Source: Ectocarpus siliculosus
Taxonomy: Eukaryota > Sar > Phaeophyceae > Ectocarpales > Ectocarpaceae
DNA: 11,621 nucleotides
Assembly: GCA_000310025.1 (NCBI GenBank)
Contig: FN649743.1
Location: 832,637-844,257, forward strand
Direction: 5' to 3'
The position numbers were made by a program, and so were the translations under genes. Positions 1-8,079 of the stretch are shown here, in pieces. Positions within the stretch are counted from its first letter, which is position 1; every line of letters begins with the position of its first letter. The notes beneath the pieces were generated by a model. The model was not told the origin of the DNA. It made no database searches and saw nothing but the letters and a program-made list of their open reading frames with translations.

Positions 1-1684
1 GGGGGAGGGGATGGGGGGCAGGGGCGGGGGCGGGAGAGGATTTCGACAGGGCGGCACACGTGCGTAAAACCAGGGCCATGTCCGTTCGCCTATTTCCTTC
101 TCATGTAGCGGTTGGAAAAGGCAATGCAGTTGGCCTCTCTCGCACATTTAACGGTGGGGGGTGTATATTACCGAGAGTGCGTCTCCTCCTGCTCCCTGTT
201 TTTTGTCGACCATTGTTCTCGTGGATTTTCGGCGATAGAGAACGCGTAGATGGCGTTTCGAGACAGGTCTCCAATTGTGCGTCATGCCTTGAATAAGAGT
301 GTTGTACTCCTGTATTCGTTACGACAGCGTCGACGATCGATCACACGTGAGATGCTACGCTGCTAGGTTCTGAGTGAGTGCGACATTGTCGGCTGACACC
401 GCCAACGAGGAGAAAAGCATTTCCTGTCATTTATTGGTGAATGTTTGCATACGTACACGTTCCGGAGAGCACTAGTCCACGTTACCTGCCAGGGCAAAAT
501 ATCCTGATGTGCCAGTGTCGCAAGCAGATGTGGTACTGTACCGGGATTCCGTGGCGGCGACGTTAAATTTGTTGTTGTGCTTTAGGTACCCGATTGTCTG
601 CACGCTGCTCGAGTCTCTTGCGTCCCAACAATCAGGCGGCGCTCCGGCGCGCGTCATCCGGGGGGGAAAGGGCGTGGTACGATTCCAAAATGCTCAAGGT
701 TTGAGCTCTCTGCTATGGCAGGGACGTGTGCCGTTGGTTCTTGTGTTTGTCCACCTTTATCCCATCCTGAGCGAGACGTACGTAGACGAGAGAAAACCGA
801 CAAAGTGCTCTTACATCGTTTAACGCCCTTGGCCTCCTTAGTCTTCTCGTTGCCTAAAGACTAAAATAGGATCTAGCTCGCGGCTACCTTGGATCCGGAG
901 CGCTCATCCGCGACAAAAAGTAATCGGCAAATGACCCGCGTGCCGTCAGGTTCCGAGATTTCCTCGTTTCCAACCCAGTTATCGGCTACAGGCCGTGGCG
1001 TTACCATGCTGCTGAAAATAGCTTCTCCGTCGTGATTGTGTCCATATCAATCTCGAATCAATGACACCTATTCTCTGCGATCGGCCGAAGATTCTCTCTT
1101 GTCCCGCGCTTCTTGAGCGTTCAACCGTCCGTCGTACTATATTCGTCGGGGAATGCTCCCATATCCCCTCCCCCTCTCCCCCGCCGTGAGAACAAACAAG
1201 TTGACTGTGGGTTCACGCGTTCGGGTGGATGCACTCAAAACCGTAGACGGGGTGAACACGCACCAAGACGAGCAATTCAACCAAAATTCGAACGTTTTGG
1301 AATCCAAGGGCCCGGTCAGCAAGAAGCGCAAGAATACTGCGAAGAAGCTGTGTACTTGTCTCCTCACCCAAACACAGCAATGTCTCTTGTCAAATTGTTC
1401 TCTTTTATCCATTGGGTGCCCGACGCTGTGCAGGCAACCTCGAGACGTTAGTCTGCGTTAGTCCACCACATGAATCATTACCGGATTTCACAGAACAGGG
1501 TGTTGAGGAGAGCCCTTCCGAGACATAATCGTGTCAATACATGGATCCGTACTCGAACAACGACATGCAACACAATCAGAGACTAGAATACCACAAGGGA
1601 GACATACAGTTACCCACACAGCGCGAATTAAGACGCGTGGATCAGGCAGGTCGCGTATGATCGCAGCAGCCAAGCAATCACAGA
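1..1684. other. Stretch without a supported gene; possible 3' UTR of the Era gene
   Basis: No reading frame here shows a recognisable domain, a good start context or convincing splice sites. The longest open frames (509-823 and 1113-1461, plus strand) have no ATG at a sensible place or overlap equally long frames in other phases. The segment next to 1685 lies downstream of the Era stop codon on the minus strand, so part of it is probably that gene's 3' UTR; long 3' UTRs are known in brown algae. The first 38 bases are almost pure purine with five or more G-runs and could form a quadruplex. I see no tRNA, rRNA or transposon signature. Confidence 0.5.
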
Positions 1685-3278
1685 TCACGACATGTATCCG
1701 TACTCCTTGAGCGACGTCTTTTTTCGCCTCCAGTTCTTGTCCACCTTCACGTTTAGTCGGAGGTTCACCCGAGTGCCCAGGTGCTCTTCCAAGGCCTGGG
1801 CGAGAGAGGGAGTGGTGTCAAGACGAGGCAGCGGCGATCCGACGGGTGTGATTAAAATGCAACAACCAGGCAGTGCCGAGACAACAAAGGGGCCAATATG
1901 ACGACACCTTCGCAACACAGCAGCGTTCGCACATGCATGCAATACAGCACGACACGACGTACGATTCAGCGCTGAAAAAACGCGGGCGGCCACAAGCGCA
2001 TGTGACATCGAATCTATTCAACCGAAACTACAGCTGTAATACCGCAGCAACAAGGGTGATTGGTAGGCAGGGTGACTGTTCGTTGTTGTGGTTTTCGCTG
2101 CGGGGGCAGATGCTGCTGTTGTGTTTCTGTAGGTCATGGTGGATTATTACCCTGTCTGCCGGAAGACAAAAAAAAAAAAAAAATGGTGGTGGTGGTGGTG
2201 TCACCTCACCCATTGTTGTTGTGCTCACCACTCTGGCCTTGATGCCAACCTCCTTGATCTTGGCCCCTTTCTTGCCGATCACCATCCCCTTCTGAGACTC
2301 CTGAGACACCACGATCGTCGCGTCAATGACGGTCTCCACCATCCTCTCCTTGAACTTGCCCAGCAGCACCTCGCACGAGTACGGGATCTGATTGGCCGGA
2401 CGGCGGCGTGACCATGTTGGGAGGGCGGGGGACAACTTAACACTTAACGCCACAACGGTCTCGGTCCTTCTCCCGCTGAGCTTACCCAGGGAGAAAAAGT
2501 TCGCGATTCAGTGTCTGAACAAAATCAATGATTTAACAAAATTGGGAACGTGCGTGTATCAGCGAGAGCACAGAGTACATGAAATCGGCGGACGCTCTTG
2601 TGTTCGACCTAGAGGATAGCACCAGACGCAAATAGCAAGCCTTCACTCAAGAAATGCCGTCATCACGGTCCACGCACACGCAACAGACATCAGCAGCTCC
2701 ACGATTGGATGCGGATCGCAAACATAACGTCCCAGATGCAGACGCGTCTGTTGGGTCCTCGCAGTGTTACATAGCACACACGAGATTTTGATGCGTGCGC
2801 AGACTGTGGCGTGATTCGGATTCATCTGCCAGCGGAGCGGGGGCGAGGGGGGGCTTATCTTTCAGCCCTACCTTGACCCGAGGGGGGACGTGCGTGATAA
2901 TGCCGATCTTGGTCCGTTAAGATTCATCTCGGTCGAGAGAAGAGATGAGGAGAATGTACAGAACGACCCGATCGTATGCATATCACCATTGAAAAAACAA
3001 GTGATCGGTGAATCAATGATTGTGAACCAACCGCCCGACGCGTCGTGCAAGCTAAAGTTTCTACCTGCGCCAGGAGACAGCAGCCGCAAGTTCAGCAGCC
3101 ACGCCGCCTAAGCCGCTCATCAATCAACCACTACAATACGCACCTCTTGCGAGAAGCTCCCGAAGATCTGTTCCCTGATGATCTCCGCCGCGAAGAAGCG
3201 CTGCGGCTTGTCCGACATGACGTCGGTGCCGAACAGCGGGGGTCCTTCCGGGATGTGCTTCTTGAGCTCGCCTGCGAG
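1685..3278 (-). CDS. Exons 7-9 of the Era gene: linker helix and KH RNA-binding domain
   Basis: Exon 7 (3278-3144) codes for [17 protein letters not shown] and [10 protein letters not shown], the hinge between the G and KH domains. Exon 8 (2387-2229) starts IPYSCEV and carries the KH core [17 protein letters not shown], whose GxxG loop contacts RNA. Exon 9 (1795-1685) codes for [18 protein letters not shown] and the terminal KEYGYMS before TGA. The exon 8 donor is chosen as GTG|GTGAGC, because this leaves ARV-ALEEHLG, which lines up with Era sequences without a gap. The exon 7 acceptor CATCAG at 3279 has a weak pyrimidine tract but keeps phase 0 and the protein alignment. Confidence 0.92.
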
Positions 3279-6200
3279 CTGATGAAGCATGATCGAAAAT
3301 CCAGGCGAGCCGAAACGGGATGATGGCAGAGGCGGTACGGCACCACCGACGAACAAAAACGAAATGAATCATGTTTTTGGCCATGTCAAGAGAGCTGCAC
3401 TAATGCAGCAACGACATTGTTGGTTGGTAATTTGAAGAGAGGTGCGCGCATACGCAAGTACGACGCCGTGCGAAAGACCGTGCACGGAGGTAGCACCAAA
3501 GAGTGCCGACAACAGCAAGCAGTGTGATTGTTTCTTGTCGATGGAACGTGCACATGCATACACACACGTAGACTGAAAGAAAACCCAGTATCCGGCCGGT
3601 TTTCTCCACTCACTGTAAAGACTTCAACACATCCATCCCCTTCTACTGTGGTATTAACTTGAACGGGTAAGTCTTTCTGCAGTTGTATGAACATTTTCTG
3701 AGAATCGGCGAGCCGCATGTAATGTCTGGAGTTATGGGTGTCGCAGAGGGATGCGCCTCAAAACTTCCACAACGACACATGCATCGCCACGGTACAAGAC
3801 ACCTGCTGCTGACACCGGCCGGGACTGACATCGACCGCGTATTCAATTAATTCCCCCCACCATACCTCCCCAACAGTATCGCCACGGTACAGGCGTCTGT
3901 TTCTAACACCGGCCGAGACATCGACCGTGTTACGTTGATGCCCTTTGGGCCATCACAACATCATCGCCGTCACCCAAATATCTACTTTGACATCTGCACC
4001 CACACCAACCCTCCCCCAACAGCAGTATCGCCACGGCACATACATCTGTCGCGCACACAGGCCGGCACTCACATCGACCGTGTTGATACCCTCCAGCGCG
4101 GAAATGGGCAGGACGGTCGCCCCCGGCAGGCGCTCCTCCCACTTGCCCAGCACGTCCTTCAGAGACCCCACCTCCTTCTGGGTGCTTGCGGCCAGCAACC
4201 CCGGGCGCTCGGGGCCGTCCCCGCTCTTGCCGTCGGAAGGGAGAAGGTCCACCTGAAAACGCCAATTAACACACGTACATCGCGCACCCATTCGTAAACC
4301 CAGCGAAGACTATTGCAAAACCAAGACATGACGCGAGAGGTAGCGTATGGCGAATGCTGGAAAAAAATACTTCAAATAAATGAGACGAGGCCAAGTATTT
4401 GCAGCGAAAAGTGAACACCGAGACAAACATCTCGGTCTCGAATCTACCGCCAAAAAACACAAAAGAAAGCAACCAAACGAGGAAGAAGCAAACAAAACAA
4501 CTGACCTTGTTGACAGCCACCACGATAGGCTTCCCTGCTGCCAGCATCCGCTCGAAAATCTGTCGAAAAAAAGGGACCGCAGAAAGAAAGAAGACACAAA
4601 ACAGGTCTCAGAGAAAGGAGTCCAGCGTGGAATGTTCTTGGAAGAATCCTCAGTATCCCGTCCCGTCCGAATCGTGGCCGAAAGAGATGTAAGGCCCAGG
4701 CGGGAATATCAAAACAAAACCCAGACGCAGGGGTGCAGAAGCTTGCGCCTCTTTTAACCTGCGTGTTGGCGAACTCGGTCTCGAAGAGGTCCGTGACGAA
4801 CAGAATCGCGTCGGCGTCGCCCATCGCTTCCTGGACAAAATTCATCATGCCCTCCTGCCAAAGGGGGGTAGCACAGCAGTAGACACGGCGGTGACCGGCA
4901 ACACGAGGTTGCCGGTGAAAACAGTAGCACGGATCGAACGCGGAAAAAAAAAACATCAGCGAGTCACCTGCCAGAAGTTCGCCGGGCCCAAACAAAAACG
5001 CGCACGGGGTCTCTAGAAACAAAAACGGCGTCATGGCACGGCCGCGCCTCAACCTTTCTCTAAAACGCTGGATTCGTTTGCAGAACGCGAGGAAACAACT
5101 GGTCGCAGTGAACTGAAAACAGCAAGTATCGTTATTGTTGTTAGTGCTGGCGGTGGTGGTTTCGTTGTTGTTGTCACCGTCGTCCTCGTTGGTGCTACAG
5201 TTTCTTGCGTAGCTCGTTTGCCACTATCAAGCCCGTGGTCACAAGCCCAGCAAAGACTCCAAAACCCGTGACAGTTACACTCACGTGCAGCATGTAGGCG
5301 GGCGTGAGGACGCCGGGCGTGTCCTGGTAGATCATCTGGAAGTCGTCTCCCGTCATAATCCCCGTGATGCGGTGACGGGTCGTGCCCGCCTTCGGCATCC
5401 CAACAAGGCACAAGAAAACCAGCGGGGGTTTGCTAACCGTATGTAGGCACATTGTGGGAGAGGGGCAAAACCGAGTGGAAAAAAAATTGCCGCGGAAACA
5501 CCTACAACGTTGTTTTGCGAACCTAGTATTGAAGACCAGTCGCGACGATTCGACGCCATTGCTACAAACACGAGTGTTTTGTTGCTCCCGCAGCTATTTT
5601 AGCATCGACCGTACGAGCGCGTTGACCAATTGAATCAATGGAATCTCGTCCGTGTTAGGGGGACAAAAACACAACAACAAAGCAGAATTCCTAGTCCGGG
5701 TTTCCACAGAGAGGGACCCGGCTTCATGGGTTGCGAGGTGGGTCGCCCGGGATTCGGCTTGTGTTCGCCGTCACGGGTCGAGTGGCCGTAGCCGGGGACC
5801 CGACACCGGCGGTAACTACCCCTTTCAGAACAACGGTTCTCGACGACCCACCTTGGGGGTGACGATCGAGAGCCTGTCCCCGATCATGTTGTTCATCAGG
5901 GTGCTCTTGCCCACGTTGGGGCTGCCGACGATGGTCACGTAGCCGGTGCGGAAGTCCTCCGGGATACCGTCGTGCTCGATGTGCTCCGTCTCCCTCAAGA
6001 TCTTGTCGACGTCCAGCATCTGCCCCGGACGGTCCAAGAACGCCCCCCGTACCTCCTCGATCTCTTCCGGCAACTCGTCGAAGAGCTCTTCGCTGCCGCC
6101 CCCCTCCTCCTCCTCCACCTCCTCCTCCTGCTGCTCCTCGTCAGTGTCGCCCTCAGCTGCTGTTGCTGTCTCTGATGCGCATCGGCGGCTACTCGGTGAT

Positions 6201-7476
6201 CGCCAAGCCTCGCGTCCCCGTCCTATTCGCCTTGTCCAGAAGAGTTTGTTGGCGCCGAAGTGATCGTACAATAGATGAGTTTCAAGAGGCTAAGAAGACA
6301 GCACAGACGGCCATAAGGTGGTCCCCAAGCATGTACATTGCAGAAAAATTTAGGCCGTCCTGGTGTCTGACACCCACGATGGGGGGGGGGGGGTCGTTGA
6401 ACCATGAATTTTAATTTTCGTTCAACCAACTCCCGTTGCGAGCATCGGCAGGCACGGACGAACTAACACGCCTCACTGACGTCGACATGGCTGTTCAACA
6501 TTGAGAATATGTTGTTCGCATCGCTCGTGGCTGCGCGCGTGCACACGTTTCGTGACGATATACCTGTAGAAAAACAACCGGTAGGACGACTCCGAGAATG
6601 GTGAACTCCCCAGAACTTGAAGGTTTCGCCGAGTGTTGTTGCGTTCGAGCAAACATAAATTGCGCTTGAGTTGTGCAACGCCGGGCGGGAGCCGCCAACG
6701 TTGGCCGGCATCACGACGACCTACTGATGTACAGAAATTCTTGTGAGACCTCTCACAGGATGCCATGCTGTACAGAAAGCCGTTCTGTGAGCTTTGGTGT
6801 TGGACTACTGCTGTAGATGCCAACAGCAGTCATGTATGTTCTTGGCGAGTACTGTCGAGAGGGTGTGGCGACGCGAACGGGATGCTTCCGCCGCCTGGTC
6901 ACAGCAGTACTGCTGCTACACGTGTTCTTTACACAGCATAAATTCTTGATATGTTGGGATAACTCACGCTCTCGAAATCAACAACATGCTACAGAAGTGT
7001 GCGGTACAGGTATCACTCGTGCCTGCTGCTGCGGCGTATATCACCATGCCGTATGCCGGTATGTAGTCGTGTACTGCAATGCTGCCGCTACTGCACCGCA
7101 CCATTGCGCGCGAAGTGCTTGCCGGTACGAGGTTGGGGTAAACCACACATTTGCCACGCGGAAATGGTCTTCCTGCTCCTGAGCCTCGCCGCTATCAACC
7201 CCGTGGCACTCCAAGGCCGTACCTTGCACTAGCTTCATCAGCACGCCAGCCTGTTGCCCATTGAGGTGCTACCTCCGCCGCACGACTCCCTCTCCCAACA
7301 TCAACTGCTGTGGCTGGTGAAGGCCGGCCACGGCGACAGTTGTTTTGTCGTGAAGCACAATTCGACGAGAAAGCAAACCCTTGTGTCCGGCGGATGGTGC
7401 AGCAGAGAAGGCAGGACAGCGCCAGAGCCTTGGATAAGTGCTGGGAAGAGGGAAGAGAACGGATCGAAACTCTCAT
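1685..7476 (-). CDS. Plastid-targeted Era-type GTPase with KH domain, nine exons
   Basis: Era GTPases bind the 3' end of small-subunit rRNA and help the 30S subunit mature; this nuclear copy should act in the plastid. Exons in transcript order: 7476-7273, 6289-5852, 5389-5285, 4854-4759, 4559-4506, 4252-4073, 3278-3144, 2387-2229, 1795-1685. They join to 493 codons with GT-AG borders, every intron in phase 0. Visible motifs: G1 GSPNVGKST (about residues 190-198), G2 TTRHR (217-221), G3 DTPG (237-240), G4 NKVD (298-301, split by an intron), G5 SALEG (350-354), then the Era signature PEGPPLFG...[10 protein letters not shown] and a KH domain with GKKG (442-445). The end resembles Era, with [10 protein letters not shown] and KEYGY before the TGA. 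The protein exceeds the roughly 300 residues of bacterial Era because of the presequence, an acidic stretch (about 114-150) and a longer G4-G5 loop. Exons 3-9 are near certain; the join of exon 1 to exon 2 is inferred. Confidence 0.92.
2168..2200. repeat. A16 run next to a TGG microsatellite in Era intron 8
   Basis: Sixteen A residues are followed directly by five TGG units and a partial sixth. On the transcribed strand this is a CCA repeat followed by a T-run, beginning 28 bases after the donor of exon 8. It makes an in-frame poly-Pro/poly-Phe or poly-Lys ORF on paper, which is not coding. The run is likely to vary in length between strains. Confidence 0.85.
3782..4092 (-). repeat. Three copies of the Era exon 6 end with its splice donor
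   Basis: Three imperfect copies of a 60-70 bp segment lie at about 4023-4092, 3874-3943 and 3782-3840. Each contains ATCGCCACGG, then a variable stretch, then CCGGCC, then ACATCGACCG (plus strand). The first copy in transcript order holds the true end of exon 6 and its donor GAT|GTGAGT (4073/4072). The second has the same place as GAT|GTCTCG (3919), a lost donor. The third has GAT|GTCAGT (3829), still donor-like. The second also keeps part of the codons before the border, with a small insertion. Intron 6 (794 bp) thus grew in part by copying the exon edge. Confidence 0.8.
4073..5389 (-). CDS. Exons 3-6 of the Era gene: rest of the GTPase domain
   Basis: Exon 3 (5389-5285) starts [10 protein letters not shown] and holds switch I, then DTPGV of switch II. 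Exon 4 (4854-4759) codes for [19 protein letters not shown] and the following VTD strand. Exon 5 (4559-4506) is only 54 bp and ends in the NK of the NKxD guanine-specificity motif. Exon 6 (4252-4073) opens with the VD of that motif, then has a loop rich in Gly, Ser, Pro and Asp, and ends [13 protein letters not shown]. Donors are GTGAGT, GTTAAA, GTCAGT and GTGAGT; acceptors end in AAG, CAG, CAG and CAG. Introns 3-5 are 430, 199 and 253 bp. The loop between G4 and G5 is around 20 residues longer than in bacterial Era. Confidence 0.93.
5852..6289 (-). CDS. Exon 2 of the Era gene: basic linker, acidic stretch and G1 loop
   Basis: The acceptor is a pyrimidine-rich tract ending CTTCTTAG at 6290. 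Just downstream the frame is open, and the acceptor's own TAG is the stop that blocks the frame upstream. The exon codes for an Arg-rich linker, then a run of mostly Glu and Asp (about 35 residues), then DVDKILRE and the start of the G domain with [16 protein letters not shown]. It ends with TPK at donor AAG|GTGGGT. The acidic stretch is not part of bacterial Era. Its GAG/GAA repeats show on the plus strand as a CTC/CTCCTG-rich tract around 6098-6150. Confidence 0.85.
6381..6393. repeat. G13 run in Era intron 1
   Basis: Thirteen G residues on the plus strand, a C-run on the Era transcript, about 90 bases upstream of the exon 2 acceptor. It could add to the pyrimidine content of the 3' intron end and is prone to slippage. 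Confidence 0.85.
6742..6915. repeat. Cluster of four short palindromes in Era intron 1
   Basis: Four perfect inverted repeats lie within 174 bp: TGTGAGA/TCTCACA with a 2-base spacer (6742-6757), ACAGAA/TTCTGT with 5 bases (6772-6788), ACTGCTGT/ACAGCAGT with 8 bases (6807-6830), and the 14-base palindrome CAGCAGTACTGCTG (6902-6915). The last two share the same core. TGTACAGAAA also occurs twice as a direct repeat (from about 6728 and 6769). No long terminal inverted repeat or target-site duplication was found, so a decayed foldback element is only a guess. Confidence 0.6.
7273..7476 (-). CDS. Exon 1 of the Era gene: bipartite plastid presequence
   Basis: An ATG at 7476-7474 opens 68 codons. 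Residues 1-19 carry Arg, Ser and Lys, residues 18-27 are hydrophobic ([10 protein letters not shown]), and TQG-FAF follows, giving a Phe right after a small residue as in the ASAFAP motif of stramenopile plastid preproteins. The next part is rich in Arg, Ser and Asn and poor in acids, as expected of a transit peptide. The exon would end at the donor GAG|GTAGCA at 7273/7272, phase 0, matching the phase of exon 2. This exon is needed because exon 2 has a TAG stop directly upstream (6292-6290) and no early ATG. The frame also runs on to 7195, so other donors are possible. Joining it to Era rests on strand, phase and targeting logic, not on homology. Confidence 0.62.
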
Positions 7477-7762
7477 ATGTCATGGGGAAGCGGCAACACG
7501 CCAACGAGGGGGCAGGTAATCATGAGTTGGACAGGCTGGATACACAATATCAAAGAGGGTTGTTGTAGCTCTCTCGAAACATCGAAGGCACCTGTGCTAC
7601 GAAGTATACTGACCGGGGTATATGATGGTGCCATGGTCATCCTACCCTTCCCCTGTGTCTCGGTACAGCAGAGCCAGAGTGTTCCTGGTTCCCCTTCCTT
7701 GTCACTGTGTGCTAAAATAGGCAGGACTCGGATACACGGAGCCCCCAAGCTATAGGGGGGGT

Positions 7763-7806
7763 GGGGATTCATTTGGTTCTCTAAGCGTGCTTGGAGAACC
7801 ATCCCC
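7763..7806. repeat. Inverted repeat in the shared promoter
   Basis: TGGTTCTC (7774-7781) and GAGAACCA (7794-7801) are perfect inverted copies with a 12-base spacer. GGGGAT (7763-7768) and ATCCCC (7801-7806) extend the arms across a 5-base bulge on one side. It could be a dimeric protein-binding site or a hairpin in a leader. Which of the two genes it serves cannot be told. Confidence 0.55.
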
Positions 7807-7836
7807 TCTTATTCAGAGGATGTGATTGGTCAGCCG

Positions 7837-7845
7837 ATGACTCAT
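7837..7845. promoter_or_regulatory. ATGACTCAT bZIP-type palindrome
   Basis: This is a perfect match to the nine-base GCN4/AP-1 palindrome, 122 bases upstream of the lumen-gene ATG and 12 bases from an inverted CCAAT box (7825-7829). bZIP factors bind such sites in yeast and animals, and stramenopiles have bZIP proteins including the light-sensing aureochromes. Function here is inferred from position only. Confidence 0.4.
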
Positions 7846-7967
7846 CTGAGAAATGCGTTGCCGCGTTGCCGACACGTACGCTTTCGTCTTTCGGTGCCGC
7901 TCGAGAAGCACACACGCATTCTCTCCTCTCGATCGCTCTCTTCCTCCAAACCTCCGAAGTCACCACC

Positions 7968-8079
7968 ATGAAGTCTGCGTTCCTTGCGGCTGTTCTCGCC
8001 CTCCTTTCGGTGGCCTCCACCGACGCGTTCGTCGCGGGATCCGCAAAGCTCCCCGTACGCGCAGCAGCATCCCGAACAG
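7968..8079 (+). CDS. Exon 1 of the lumen-protein gene: ER signal and plastid motif
   Basis: This exon codes for MKSAFLAAVLALLSVASTDA followed by FVAGSAKLPVRAAASRT. A short basic start, a hydrophobic core and small residues before Phe fit a signal peptide for entry through the outer plastid membranes. The transit part has Arg and Lys but no acid. The donor is ACAG|GTGGGA, phase 1. The C/T-rich leader directly upstream supports the start. Confidence 0.88.

Larger units (their letters stand above)
7477..7967. promoter_or_regulatory. Divergent promoter region between the Era and lumen-protein genes
   Basis: Only 491 bp separate the two start codons, so both promoters should lie here if the Era exon 1 model holds. 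No TATA box is obvious at either end. On the lumen-gene side there is ATTGG (an inverted CCAAT box) at 7825-7829, a bZIP palindrome at 7837-7845 and a C/T-rich leader (about 7916-7952) up to the ATG, as is common in a 5' UTR. Overlapping frames of 90-110 codons occur on both strands but show no domain. Confidence 0.55.

Noticed and set aside
509-823. Plus-strand open frame of 104 codons
   Set aside because: It starts at a GTG, has no ATG at the front, no recognisable motif and no convincing splice partner.
1113-1461. Two overlapping plus-strand frames of about 100 codons, one with a basic KKRK patch
   Set aside because: Both are open over the same bases in different phases, with no domain or codon pattern favouring either. 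The basic patch is short and can arise by chance.
4444-5052. A 202-codon minus-strand frame
   Set aside because: Only residues matching exon 4 (4854-4759) are coding. The frame happens to stay open through parts of introns 3 and 4.
6564-6656. Alternative first exon for the Era gene (ATG at 6656, donor CAG|GTATAT)
   Set aside because: It keeps phase 0 and has a hydrophobic stretch, but lacks the Phe cleavage motif and a basic transit part. The exon at 7273-7476 fits plastid targeting much better.
6463-6823. Overlapping minus-strand frames of 67-116 codons upstream of Era exon 2
   Set aside because: They have TTG or GTG starts at the reported ends, no domain, and conflict with each other. They lie within intron 1.
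7195-7802. Frames of 90-110 codons on both strands in the promoter region, other than the Era exon
   Set aside because: Only the minus-strand frame from 7476 has a meaningful N-terminus. The rest have no motifs.
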